Source: Siniperca chuatsi
Taxonomy: Eukaryota > Chordata > Actinopteri > Centrarchiformes > Sinipercidae
DNA length: 64,000 bases
Direction of reading: 5' to 3'
Assembly: GCF_020085105.1 (NCBI RefSeq)
Contig: NC_058052.1
Location: 29,884,233-29,948,232 of the forward strand
A program made the translations under genes and the position numbers. The notes under the pieces were generated by a model. It ran no database searches, had not been told where the DNA came from, and saw only the letters and a program-made list of their open reading frames with translations. Positions 11,701 to 22,894 of this stretch are shown here, in pieces (positions within the stretch are counted from its first letter, which is position 1; each line of letters opens with the position of its first letter).

Positions 11701-12056
11701 TGTCTCTGTCTGTCTGTGTCTCTGTCTGTCTGTGTCTCTGTGTGTCTGTCTGTGTCTCTGTCTGTCTGTGTCTCTGTCTGTCTCTGTCTGTCTGTCTGTC
11801 TCTGTGTGTCTCTGTCTGTCTGTCTGTGTCTCTGTCTGTCTCTGCGTGTCAGTCGGTGGACATGGCGGGGCTGAAGTACCTCAGCACGGCTCTGGAGACG
11901 ATGGAGGACCCGGAGAACCCCGAGTGTGACAGCGACGGCTGGCTGCTGGACAAAGGTGTGAAGGAGACGATCGGCGAGCTGCTCTCCAAGCTGAAGACGC
12001 TGGGGAAGAGCAACCAGGTGGACGAGGGCGGGGACGCGCAGGAGGCCGCCACCTGA
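5211..12056 (+). CDS. prph2: Peripherin-2 (photoreceptor disc-rim tetraspanin), complete, 3 exons
   Basis: Structural tetraspanin that shapes and holds the rims of rod and cone outer-segment discs, forming disulfide-linked homo-oligomers and complexes with ROM1. Exons 5211-5791, 8334-8580 and 11853-12056 give 343 aa (human about 346). Exon 1 and 2 lengths (581 and 247) equal, to my recollection, those of the human gene. The N-terminal VKLAQGLW, four hydrophobic segments (about 19-42, 61-80, 99-123 and 265-285), the large second loop with [14 protein letters not shown], the [13 protein letters not shown] motif and the NNSAHY glycosylation site are all present. The acidic tail contains [12 protein letters not shown] and GKSNQV, matching the mammalian GWLLERSVPET and GKGNQV region. 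Start chosen as the first in-frame ATG, aligning with the family N-terminus. Neighbour ubr2 supports prph2 over rom1; a or b co-orthology cannot be told. Confidence 0.93.
5792..8333 (+). other. prph2 intron 1
   Basis: Donor GTGAGT and acceptor TTTTGTCCTGCAG. No coding relic was recognised. Around 6990-7140 there is a word (GTAGCGCCACCCTCAGGA) that recurs in altered form at about 28440 and 59104, suggesting an interspersed repeat scrap. The rest appears unique. Confidence 0.7.
8334..8580 (+). CDS. prph2: prph2 coding exon 2
   Basis: Encodes the rest of the large intradiscal loop (SCC and PRPC cysteines, NNS glycosylation sequon) and most of TM4, ending IIATIILE. Donor GTAAGG at 8581, phase 0. 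Confidence 0.92.
8642..9212. mobile_element. Foldback MITE with long inverted arms
   Basis: The left arm (8642 to about 8880) and right arm (about 8995 to 9212) are imperfect reverse complements over more than 200 bases. The element starts TTAAAGGAACAG and ends CTGTTCCTTTAA. Inner matching words include TGATACCACTCT, TTAGCTTAGCATAAAGAC, GGGAAACAGCTAG and TCCACCTACCAGCA. The centre is a short AT-rich spacer. It carries no ORF, so it is a non-autonomous foldback element inside prph2 intron 2. TTAA at both ends may be the target duplication or part of the termini. A related end pair sits at 42293-42774. Confidence 0.82.
9213..10920 (+). other. prph2 intron 2, middle part
   Basis: Between the MITE and the tandem array I see no coding relic, only ordinary AT-rich intron sequence with scattered short direct repeats. 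Confidence 0.5.
10921..11850 (+). repeat. TCTGTCTG/TCTCTGTG array ending at prph2 exon 3 acceptor
   Basis: About 930 bases made only of TCTG, TCTC, TGTG and TGTC words. There is a higher-order period near 358 bases: the TCTGTGTGTGTGTGTGTGTC block at 11201 recurs at about 11559 with matching flanks. The last repeat runs into TGTCAG, the acceptor of exon 3. All three + frames and one minus frame stay open through it only because the words lack stops. Confidence 0.95.
11853..12056 (+). CDS. prph2: prph2 coding exon 3
   Basis: Encodes the cytoplasmic C-terminal tail starting [15 protein letters not shown] and ending in TGA at 12054-12056. The tail of the family carries the amphipathic fusion/targeting segment. 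Acceptor is TGTCAG, directly fused to the tandem array. Confidence 0.9.
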   Translation, partial: SVDMAGLKYLSTALETMEDPENPECDSDGWLLDKGVKETIGELLSKLKTLGKSNQVDEGGDAQEAAT

Positions 12057-12205
12057 GAACCCCACCCGCTACAGAGGACTGAGGTCTCCCCCCTCCTCCC
12101 CCCGCCTCCCCTCCCAGCTGCTTCTCCCCCAGAAAACAGGGAGCGAGAGAGGAGAGGTGTTTTCCACCGTCTGTACATACGCCACTGTTACAATACTACA
12201 GCGTG

Positions 12206-12209
<4 letters not shown>

Positions 12210-12259
<50 letters not shown>
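12210..12259. repeat. (CA)n microsatellite in prph2 3' UTR
   Basis: About 25 CA repeats between the stop codon and the poly(A) signal of prph2. Confidence 0.9.
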
Positions 12260-12262
<3 letters not shown>

Positions 12263-12372
12263 CAAAGTGAACAAGTCATTTAAACTTACTGTGAATGTTG
12301 ATGTTTTCCATTCTGTAAATATGTTGAACAGAGTTTATTTTTAACCAGGAGGAACAGAAACCTGCTGCTGTA

Positions 12373-12378
12373 AATAAA
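12373..12378 (+). terminator. Poly(A) signal of prph2
   Basis: AATAAA 317 bases after the stop codon, in the expected position for a short 3' UTR. Confidence 0.55.
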
Positions 12379-13586
12379 ACATCTGGGTTGGGATTTTAAA
12401 TTCTATACAAATGTTAAATTAACCCCCCGTCAATGCTTCCTGTCGAGACACCATCAGGCCTGGAAGACGCCGGTCTTTCCCAGAGCCCGACCGATACGTC
12501 CCACCGCTGATCAGCTGATATCAGACATGTCTGAGACTTAGAAACTGTTGCAGTTCCACAGTTTGTCCAGCAGAGAGCGCAGCGCATTAACAGAATATAT
12601 TTTATAAATCTGAGGGATTCTTGCCAAACATGTTTGTTTATGTAAAAAACAAACATCAGTGAATGTTTCGTCATCAGCCGTTTGTACGTCCACATTTTGG
12701 TATCTGTGTCTCAGACATCGAGTATCGGTCGGACTCTGGTCTTTACCGCCGCCGTCTGACCTCTGACTCGGTTGGTTTACGTGGAAACAGACGGCCCAAC
12801 ATCTGAAAAAAACTAGGGGCGCTCAGTGCTGCCACCGCTGGTCGGAAGTGATACTGCTCACCAGCAAGAGGTAAATACAGGGATATACACAGTGAGGAAG
12901 ATTCACGTGTCTTCGTAAATTTTACTTGGACTCCGTCTTTTTAGTTTCACTTGTTTTGTTTTTATGTCACAACTTCTAACTTAAATTCTTTACTGTCACA
13001 CGTCGGCGCCAGTCGAAGGAAAGATAGCTAACGTTAATGTTCGCATCTGTAATCTGAAGCACGTGATTGGTGGAGCGTGTTGGGGCAGGACTGAGCCTGG
13101 CAGACTGAGTTCAGGGTGAGAATGTCCCATCGTGGCCGTCTGGTTCCCTGTCAGAGCGACGCTGGTTCAGACTGAAACAGGAACGTTTTTTTACTCTAAA
13201 GTTGCAGCCAAACAACACACACGCTTTGATGAGCAAGTTCATCAGACTGTACTTTAATGTTTAGTGTTTCTCAGCGTAGCAGACAGGAAGCTGCATCAGA
13301 GAGTGTGTGGGTCAGTCAGCTGTGTAGTGATTAAAGGTCAGTTTTCAGCTACAGGTTGTAATATTTCTATGTTTCTGTTCTCTTTCTTTGTGATATGGAG
13401 AGTTGTGATGTTTTCAGCCAGTTGTTGTGGGTTGGTTGGAGCTTGTAGTCGCTCCGCTGTGTACGATAAAACCTATAAAGAGATTGTGACTGACACCAAA
13501 CTGTCCGACTCCTCTTTTATTAAACTCATCAGCGCAGTTTCTGGACATGCAAACACCAGGTGAACATAGCGTCTTCTGTGTGTCTT
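12379..13586. other. Intergenic, nothing recognised
   Basis: No exon, transposon protein or tandem repeat was recognised. The short ORF at 13264-13563 has no family resemblance I can name. Confidence 0.5.
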
Positions 13587-16500
13587 ACAGTATTTTACAG
13601 TGTGTTTGTACACTTTGTGTTTTTACACAGTGTTTCACAGTGTTTCACAGTGTTTCACACAGTGTTTCACAGTGTTTCACACAGTGTTTCACACAGTGTG
13701 TTTCACAGTGTTTCACACAGTGTTTCACACAGTGTTTCACAGTGTTTCACACAGTGTTTCACACAGTGTGTTTCACAGTGTTTCACACAGTGTTTCACAG
13801 TGTTTCACACAGTGTTTCACAGTGTTTCACAGTGTGTTTCACAGTGTTTCACACAGTGTTTCACAGTGTTTCACAGTGTGTTTCACAGTGTTTCACAGTG
13901 TTTCACACAGTGTTTCACAGTGTTTCACACAGTGTTTCACACAGTGTGTTTCACAGTGTTTCACACAGTGTTTTCACACAGTGTTTCACAGTGTGTTTCA
14001 CAGTGTTTCACAGTTTTCACAGTGTGTTTCACAGTGTGTTCACAGTGTGTTTCACAGTGTTTCACAGTGTTTCACAGTGTGTTTCACAGTGTGTTCACAC
14101 AGTGTTTCACAGTGTTTCACAGTGTTTTCACACAGTGTTTCACAGTGTTTTCACAGTGTGTTTCACAGTGTTTCACACAGTGTTTCACACAGTGTTTCAC
14201 AGTGTTTCACACAGTGTTTCACACAGTGTTTCACACAGTGTTTCACACAGTGTTTCACAGTGTGTTTCACAGTGTGTTTCACAGTGTTTCACACAGTGTT
14301 TCACACAGTGTTTCACACAGTGTTTCACAGTGTTTCACAGTGTTTCACACAGTGTTTCACACAGTGTTTCACAGTGTTTCACAGTGTGTTTCACACAGTG
14401 TTTCACACAGTGTTTCACACAGTGTTTCACACAGTGTTTCACAGTGTGTTTCACAGTGTTTCACAGTGTTTCACACAGTGTTTCACAGTGTGTTTCACAC
14501 AGTGTTTCACAGTGTTTCACACAGTGTTTCACAGTGTTTCACAGTGTTTCACACAGTGTTTCACAGTGTTTCACACAGTGTTTCACACAGTGTTTCACAG
14601 TGTTTCACACAGTGTTTCACAGTGTTTCACACAGTGTTTCACACAGTGTTTCACAGTGTTTCACACAGTGTTTCACAGTGTGTTTCACACAGTGTTTCAC
14701 ACAGTGTTTCACAGTGTTTCACAGTGTGTTTCACAGTGTTTCACACAGTGTTTCACAGTGTTTCACAGTGTGTTTCACACAGTGTTTCACAGTGTTTCAC
14801 ACAGTGTTTCACAGTGTGTTTCACAGTGTTTCACACAGTGTTTCACAGTGTGTTTCACAGTGTTTCACACAGTGTTTCACAGTGTTTCACACAGTGTTTC
14901 ACAGTGTGTTTCACAGTGTTTCACAGTGTATTTCACAGTGTTTCACACAGTGTGTTTCACAGTGTTTCACAGTGTGTTTCACAGTGTTTCACACAGTGTT
15001 TTCACACACAGTGTTTCACAGTGTGTTTCACAGTGTTTCACACAGTGTTTCACAGTGTGTTTCACAGTGTTTCACACACAGTGTTTCACACAGTGTTTCA
15101 CAGTGTGTTTCACAGTGTGTTTCACAGTGTGTTTCACAGTTTTCACAGTGTTTCACAGTGTGTTTCACACACAGTGTGTTTCACAGTGTGTTTCACAGTG
15201 TTTTCAGTGTGTTTCACAGTGTTTCACAGTGTTTCACAGTGTTTCACAGTGTTTCACAGTGTGTTTCACAGTGTGTTTCACACAGTGTTTCACAGTGTGT
15301 TTCACACAGTGTGTCACAGTGTGTTCACAGTGTGTTTCACAGTGTTTCACACAGTGTGTTTCACAGTGTTTCACAGTTTCACAGTGTGTTTCACAGTGTG
15401 TTTCACAGTGTTTCACACAGTGTGTTCACAGTGTGTTCACAGTGTGTTTCACAGTGTGTTTCACAGTGTTTCACAGTGTGTTTCACAGTGTGTTTCACAG
15501 TGTTTCACACAGTGTGTTTCACAGTGTGTTCACAGTGTGTTCACAGTGTGTTTCACAGTGTTTTCACAGTGTGTTTCACAGTGTTTCACAGTGTGTTTCA
15601 CAGTGTGTTTCACACAGTGTGTTTCACAGTGTGTTTCACAGTGTGTTTCACAGTGTGTGTTTCACAGTGTGTTTCACAGTGTGTTTCACAGTGTGTTTCA
15701 CAGTGTGTTTCACAGTGTTTTCACAGTGTGTTTCACACAGTGTTTCACAGTGTGTTTCACAGTGTGTTTCACACAGTGTTTCACAGTGTGTTTCACAGTG
15801 TGTTTCACAGTGTGTTTCACAGTGTGTTTCACAGTGTGTTTCACAGTGTGTTTCACAGTGTGTTTCACACAGTGTTTCACACAGTGTTTCACACAGTGTT
15901 TCACAGTGTTTCACAGTGTGTTTCACACAGTGTTTCACAGTGTGTTTCACAGTGTTTCACAGTGTGTTTCACACAGTGTTTCACAGTGTGTTTCACACAG
16001 TGTTTCACAGTGTGTTTCACACAGTGTTTCACAGTGTTTCACACAGTGTTTCACACAGTGTTTCACAGTGTGTTTCACAGTGTGTTTCACACAGTGTTTC
16101 ACAGTGTGTTTCACACAGTGTTTCACACAGTGTTTCACAGTGTGTTTCACACAGTGTTTCACAGTGTTTCACAGTGTGTTTCACACAGTGTTTCACAGTG
16201 TTTCACAGTGTTTCACAGTGTGTTTCACAGTGTTTCACACAGTGTTTCAGTGTTTCACACAGTGTTTCACAGTGTTTCACACAGTGTTTTTCACAGTGTG
16301 TTTCACAGTGTTTCACAGTGTGTTTCACAGTGTTTCACACAGTGTTTCAGTGTTTCACACAGTGTTTCACAGTGTTTCACACAGTGTTTTTCACAGTGTG
16401 TTTCACAGTGTTTCACAGTGTGTTTCACAGTGTTTCACACAGTGTTTCACAGTGTGTTTCACACAGTGTTTCACAGTGTTTCACACAGTGTTTCACAGTG

Positions 16501-19497
16501 TTTCACAGTGTGTTTCTCACAGTGTTTCACAGTGTGTTTCACAGTGTGTTTCACAGTGTTTCACACAGTGTGTTTCACAGTGTTTCACAGTGTGTTTCAC
16601 AGTGTGTTTCACACAGTGTTTCACAGTGTGTTTCACAGTGTGTTTCACAGTGTTTCACACAGTGTGTTTCACAGTGTTTCACAGTGTGTTTCACAGTGTG
16701 TTTCACACAGTGTTTCACAGTGTGTTTCACACAGTGTTTCACAGTGTGTTTCACACAGTGTTTCACAGTGTGTTTCACACAGTGTTTCACAGTGTTTCAC
16801 AGTGTGTTTCACACAGTGTTTCACAGTGTGTTTCACAGTGTTTCACAGTGTTTTACAGTGTGTTTCACAGTATTTCACAGTGTGTTTCACAGTGTGTTTC
16901 ACACAGTGTTTCACACAGTGTTTCACAGTGTGTTTCACAGTGTTTCACAGTGTTTTACAGTGTGTTTCACACAGTGTTTCACAGTGTTTCACAGTGTGTT
17001 TCACACAGTGTTTCACAGTGTTTCACAGTGTGTTTCACAGTGTTTCACAGTGTGTTTCACACAGTGTTTCAGTGTTTCACACAGTGTTTCACAGTGTGTT
17101 TCACAGTGTGTTTCACAGTGTTTCACACAGTGTGTTTCACAGTGTGTTTCACAGTGTTTCACACAGTGTGTTTCACAGTGTGTTTCACACAGTGTGTTTC
17201 ACAGTGTGTTTCACAGTGTGTTTCACAGTGTTTCACAGTGTGTTTCACACAGTGTTTCACAGTGTGTTTCACACAGTGTGTTTCACACAGTGTGTTTCAC
17301 AGTGTGTTTCACAGTGTGTTTCACAGTGTGTTTCACAGTGTTTCACAGTGTTTCACAGTGTGTTTCACACAGTGTTTCACAGTGTTTCACAGTGTGTTTC
17401 ACAGTGTGTTTCACAGTGTTTCACACAGTGTGTTTCACACAGTGTTTCACAGTGTGTTTCACACAGTGTGTTTCACACAGTGTGTTTCACAGTGTGTTTC
17501 ACAGTGTGTTTCACAGTGTGTTTCACAGTGTTTCACAGTGTGTTTCACACAGTGTTTCACAGTGTTTCACACAGTGTTTCACAGTGTGTTTCACAGTGTT
17601 TCACAGTGTTTTACAGTGTGTTTCACAGTATTTCACAGTGTTTCACACAGTGTTTCACAGTGTGTTTCACACAGTGTTTCACAGTGTGTTTCACACAGTG
17701 TTTCACACAGTGTTTCACACAGTGTTTCACAGTGTGTTTCACAGTGTTTCACAGTGTGTTTCACAGTGTGTTTCACAGTGTGTTTCACAGTGTTTCACAC
17801 AGTGTTTCACAGTGTGTTTCACACAGTGTTTCACAGTGTGTTTCACACAGTGTTTCACAGTGTGTTTCACACAGTGTTTCACACAGTGTTTCACACAGTG
17901 TTTCACAGTGTTTCACAGTGTGTTTCACAGTGTGTTTCACAGTGTGTTTCACAGTGTTTCACAGTGTTTCACAGTGTGTTTCACAGTGTGTTTCACACAG
18001 TGTTTCACGCAGTGTTTCACACAGTGTTTCACAGTGTGTTTCACACAGTGTTTCACAGTGTTTCACAGTGTGTTTCACAGTGTGTTTCACAGTGTGTTTC
18101 ACACAGTGTTTCACAGTGTGTTTCACAGTGTTTCACAGTGTGTTTCACAGTGTTTCACACAGTGTTTCACACAGTGTTTCACAGTGTGTTTCACAGTGTG
18201 TTTCACACAGTGTTTCACAGTGTTTCACACAGTGTTTCACAGTGTTTCACAGTGTGTTTCAGTGTTTCACACAGTGTTTCACAGTGTTTCACACAGTGTG
18301 TTTCACAGTGTGTTTCACAGTGTGTTTCACAGTGTGTTTCACAGTGTGTTTCACAGTGTTTCACAGTGTGTTTCACACAGTGTTTCACACAGTGTGTGTT
18401 CACAGTGTGTTTCACAGTGTTTCACACAGTGTTTCACAGTGTGTTTCACACAGTGTGTTTCACAGTGTTTCACACAGTGTGTTTCACACAGTGTTTCACA
18501 CAGTGTGTTTCACAGTGTTTCACACAGTGTTTCACAGTGTTTCACAGTGTTTCACACAGTGTTTCACAGTGTTTCAGTGTTTCACAGTGTGTTTCACAGT
18601 GTTTCTCAGTGTTTCACACAGTGTTTCAGTGTTTCACACAGTGTTTCACAGTGTGTTTCACAGTGTGTTTCACAGTGTGTTTCACAGTGTGTTTCACAGT
18701 GTTTCACACAGTGTTTCACAGTGTTTCACACAGTGTATTTCACAGTGTTTCACACAGTGTGTTTCACAGTGTTTCACAGTGTGTTTCACAGTGTGTTTCA
18801 CAGTGTTTCACAGTGTGTTTCACAGTGTGTTTCACAGTGTGTTTCACAGTGTGTTTCACAGTGTGTTTCACAGTGTTTCACACAGTATTTTACAGTGTTT
18901 CACACAGTGTTTCACAGTGTTTCACACAGTGTTTCACACAGTGTTTCACAGTGTGTTTTACAGTGTTTCACACAGTATTTCACAGTGTTTCACACAGTGT
19001 TTCACACAGTATTTCACAGTGTTTCACACAGTGTTTCACACAGTATTTCACAGTGTGTTTCACAGTGTTTCACACAGTATTTCACAGTGTTTCACACAGT
19101 GTTTCACAGTGTGTTTCACACAGTGTTTCACAGTGTTTTACACATGGTTTCACACAGTGTTTCACACAGTGTTTCTCACAGTGTTTCACAGTGTGTTTCA
19201 CAGTGTGTTTCACAGTGTTTCACACAGTGTTTCACACAGTGTTTCACAGTGTTTCACACAGTGTTTCAGTGTTTCACAGTGTTTCACACAGTGTTTCAGT
19301 GTTTCACAGTGTTTCACAGTGTGTTTCACAGTGTTTTACACAGTGTTTTACACAGTGTTTCACACAGTGTTTCACAGTGTGTTTCACAGTGTGTTTCACA
19401 CAGTGTTTCACAGTGTGTTTCACAGTGTTTTACACCTTGTTTCACACAGTGTTTCACAGTGTGTTTCACAGTGTTTCACAGTGTGTGACAGTGTGTT
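13587..19497 (+). repeat. Giant TTTCACAGTG minisatellite (about 5.9 kb)
   Basis: The array is built from a 10-bp word TTTCACAGTG and its +2 variants TTTCACACAGTG and TGTTTCACAGTG. Edge units are decayed (TTTTACAGTG, TATTTCACAG, ACACCTTG). Internal higher-order duplication is visible: a 100-bp segment with a rare GTTTTTCACAG unit near 16286 is repeated at about 16386. A segment with GTTTTACAG plus CAGTATTTCACAG near 16851 recurs near 17609. No unit contains TAA, TAG or TGA on the + strand, so all three + frames are open for nearly 2000 codons. The resulting Cys/Phe/His/Ser/Val polypeptides are artefacts. Confidence 0.97.
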
Positions 19498-20869
19498 CAG
19501 GTGGTTAACAGCAGATAAACAGAGTTAATCAGCTCAGAGGAACAGATTAACTGCTGATGTCAGTTTAGGGCCAAGGACAGCGGCCATGACGCAGGGAGAC
19601 ACCTGGGGGGGAGGAGCCATGTCGACGTCCTTTAAAGGACAAGTTCACTGTTTTTAACATGATGTGTGTTTCTGATCCTGCAGTTGAACTCAGGTATAGT
19701 TCATACAGTCAGTCTGTTCTGCTGATGGAGGCAGACACAGACCTGCTGGATCCTCTGCAGCAGCAGCTAAAGAAGAAGGTCCAGATTAAACTAAGTCCAG
19801 CAGGTTTACTGCAGGTACATGTTGAAATCTTACCTGAAATCAAGAGCGCAGGTTTGTTTTGAACTCTGGTAAGGATGTTTATTGGATGACCAACATGTAC
19901 AGTTGTGTATATGTCTGCTTGCTCTTTATCTTTTTCACACACACGTTCTCCAGGTTTGAGCACAGCAGTCCACTGGTTACACTGGAGTACTAAATTAACC
20001 TCCGAATTACGGATAACCAGTAAACATGTACACATGTTGATCAATAAGAAGCCAGGTGAGATGATGTTGTTGCGGATTCTTTATAATGATTTGGACGCTC
20101 TTTCTACCAGTGTTTCAGCAGTAAAACATCATTCAAATTACAGCCTCAAACTAAAAAACAACTGTTAACAAACAACTTATAATTATACAGGTTTTTCTAT
20201 CTCATGTAGACCCACAGAGAGCCTGCAGCTGCACCGGACCAATCACAGGGCTCCTTACAGCCTGTTGCCAGGCAGAATCCAGATTAGATCAGATTATCTG
20301 AGAGGTCAACAAGACAATCAAGATAAACATCCGAGCCAGAAAAGAACAACTAATTCATGTAACATGTGAGAGACTGTATGTGGTAAAATAGTTTGGACTG
20401 GGAGGCACAGTTACTGTAATGGTCCCAATATAATATAATATATATGTTTTCCCTTAATAATAACAACAACCTTCATTTAAAAACTGCATTTTATGTTTAC
20501 TTGTTATCTTTGACTAATTTTTAAATTAGTTTGATGAACTGAAACATTTAAATTTGACAAACATGCAGAAAAATAAGAACCAGGAAGGCAATACTTTGCA
20601 CACCGCTGCACATGACACAAATCTTCCTACCTTCCTATATTTCTTTCTTACTTTTTAGGTTTATTTTAATTCTTAAGTACTGAGTTACATTATACTTTAT
20701 TCTTGACGCTGCACTTCAGTCTTACGCTGCTCTATTTTAAGTTTTAATTCAGCCGTTGTCTTTACATTTTATCCTTTTATTTCTGGTTCCTAATCATCTA
20801 CTGTGTTAGTTGTGTTCCTCTTTTATTCCCAGCGCCTGCCTGTTTACTTACTGTGTATTTTATTGTTGT
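19498..20869. other. Intergenic, relics only
   Basis: TTTAAAGGACAAGTTCAC at about 19631 resembles one end of the foldback MITE family at 8642. Beyond that no gene is recognised. The ORFs here (for example 19709-20044 on minus) match no family I know. Confidence 0.4.
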
Positions 20870-20942
20870 TTTCTGTGTAAAGCACTTTGAAACACTGGTT
20901 TTGAAGTGCTATACAAATAAACTTTATTATTATTATTATAAA
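20870..20942 (+). repeat. Retroposon 3' tail (LINE/SINE type)
   Basis: TGTAAAGCACTTTGAAACAC, GTGCTATACAAATAAA and a terminal ATT run form the tail typical of fish L2-type LINEs and their SINEs. The upstream part is not recognisable. Confidence 0.45.
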
Positions 20943-21411
20943 TGTAATTATAGTCATGTCATGTGCCCTAATGATGGGGCAGTGATGTTATAAGCCTTTT
21001 AATTAGTTTGCACATTCGATGATGCAGCTGTTGCTTTCAGCTGGATTATGTGTTTAACTTCTTCATCTAATATTATAATTTGATCTTCGTTTGTAAAATA
21101 TGCCGCTCTGCTGTCAGCAGACTTGTCCATGTTGGCGATTGGTCACATGCTGCAAACACCGCCCCTTTTTATGTGAACGCTGGATTGTGAAAACCAGGGT
21201 TAGGGCGGTGAAAGTTGTCAAATGTTAAATGTCTGAACAAGAACTAAAATTAGTTCAGATTGAGATTGAAAGTTAAGGATAATGGAGGTCAAGTGTCTAT
21301 CTTTATCTGCATTGATCTTTCACTTCAGATCAATCACATCATCAGATTCTGACTGACTGAATGACTAAACAGCTGCTACTGATTGGCCGACTGCAACCAC
21401 CGAGAATAATA

Positions 21412-21480
21412 TATTACATTACATTCATTTAGCTAACGCTTCTCTCCAAAGCAACTTACAGTAAGTGCATTTCAGCCATG
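21412..21480. repeat. Fish interspersed repeat fragment
   Basis: TTACATTACATTCATTTAGC, then CCAAAGCAACTTACAGTAAG, is wording I recognise as recurrent across teleost genomes. The class is uncertain, with no coding part. Confidence 0.35.
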
Positions 21481-21720
21481 TGGATACAACCCAGAAACTG
21501 AGTCATGAAGTGCATCAGCGTTATTCTATATTCGGATCTCCATTAGCTGCCTACTCTTCCTGAGGTCCTCATGCAACGAAACATAACATATAAAACAAGA
21601 CATACACATGTTTAAAAAGTCTTAAGAATATGTTCAAGACAGTAAAAGTCAAGTAAAAAAACTAAACATCACAACACATCAAATTGCATTCAATCACAGT
21701 TGTTCAAGTCGGTTAACGAA

Positions 21721-22894
21721 CATTGGAGGTTATTTCGTAGAAATAGCATGTGATTGGCTTGACCACGGTGTTAATAAACTGTGGTAAACGGTTGGCAAGT
21801 TGAATCTCAGACCACCATTTCTGTTCAAAGAGGGGTTTTCTTTTTTCACAAAATGGCTTCTTTGACTCCTCTTTCAAACCAACTCTTCTCTCTACTGAGA
21901 CTCTTCACCTCGCTGTCTTCAAATGTGCGGTTTCTGTAATCCTGAGTTAGCGTGTCGTCTGTGCTGATGAAGTCTTTTGTGAAGTGGCTGTTTGGTCTCA
22001 CCTGTGTACCGTTCTTTGCAGTTTTCCTCACTACATTGAATGGAGTAAACTACATTGTTCTGTTTTTGTGTGAGCACTTCTCGGGCTCTGTGTTGTAATG
22101 TCCGGATTACACCCAGCTTGTGCTGTAATGGATGGTGTGAGTCAAAGAGCAAGTATTGATCCGTATGTGTTGGTTTCCTGTTCACTTCTATCTGGAGCTT
22201 TCCATCCTCTCCTCTGAGTGTAGAACAATCAAGAAAGACCAGGCGGTTGTCTTTGACATCCTCTCGTGTGAACTTGATGTTGGGGTCCACAGTATTAATA
22301 TGCTCTGAGAACGCTTCCAAGTCTTGTTTTTTGATCTTCACAAATGTGTCATCCACGTAACGGTACCAATGACTTTGCATCTAAAAGCTACAAACCGCAC
22401 ATTTGAAGACAGCGAGGTGAAGAGTCTTAGAGAGAAGAGTTGGTTTGAAAGAGGAGTCAAAGAAGCCATTTTTGTGAAAAAAGAAAACCCCTCTTTGAAC
22501 AGAAAAGGTGGTCTGAGATTCAACCTGCCCAAAGTTTACCACAGTGTATTAACACCGTGGTCAAGCCAATCACATGCTAATCAGGTACTTAACAGTGATG
22601 AGGGAGGTGCAGCCAGAAAACAATAGGCCTGATTACTGATTACTGGGCCATCATGGAAACAGGTCAGTTTCAGGTGAAACTAGGCAGGTAATCAGCAGAC
22701 ACTCAGGTAGACTCCTCCCTGAGGGCGGGGCTTAAGCAACACAGAGTAGCTTAAATTTCTGAGTTCTCAGACCATTTTCACAATTGAGAATGACTTCCGG
22801 ATGGGAGCCGAAACGTCTTGATTCTGAAAACAGTGTCCAGACGACTACGACTGGACTCCTGGACGAATGAGGGATTACACCATTGGAGGTTATT
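21721..22894 (-). mobile_element. Penelope-like element with 14-bp target duplication
   Basis: A perfect 14-bp direct repeat, CATTGGAGGTTATT, sits at 21721-21734 and 22881-22894 and brackets the insert 21735-22880. On the minus strand 22380-21919 encodes a truncated protein. It has a reverse-transcriptase YVDD block (HWYRYVDDTFVKIKK) followed by a GIY-YIG-like nuclease start (YSIQCSEENCKERYTGET, then LHKRLHQHRRH). This RT plus GIY-YIG pairing defines Penelope-like elements. About 200 bases at 21735-21940 recur inverted at 22385-22580, so the copy carries inverted flanks around the coding part. The + end (about 22765-22855) has a hammerhead-ribozyme-like fold. The copy is heavily 5'-truncated and dead: most of the RT is missing. 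Confidence 0.85.
22765..22855 (+). ncRNA. Hammerhead-ribozyme-like motif at the Penelope-like terminus
   Basis: The order is TGAGAAT, GACTTCC, loop GGAT, GGGAGCC, GAAA, CGTCT, a loop, AGACG, then AC. GACTTCC pairs with GGGAGCC (helix II, one A-C mismatch) and CGTCT pairs with AGACG (helix III), with GAAA between, as in a hammerhead core. The CUGANGA box is degenerate and the base before the cleavage position is A instead of U, so activity is doubtful. Penelope-like elements are known to carry hammerhead motifs in their terminal repeats. Confidence 0.45.

Noticed and set aside
10878-12065. Arg/Asp/Thr-rich (RQTDRDTQ) minus ORF and SVCLCLS plus ORFs
   Set aside because: They arise from the TCTG/TGTC array in prph2 intron 2; the real coding part is only exon 3 at 11853-12056.
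13547-19528. Giant Cys/His/Phe-rich proteins (1962-1993 aa) in all + frames
   Set aside because: The frames are open only because the 10-12 bp unit has no stop on this strand. Indels of 2 bp between units shift the frame constantly, and no start context, splice site or conserved domain is present.
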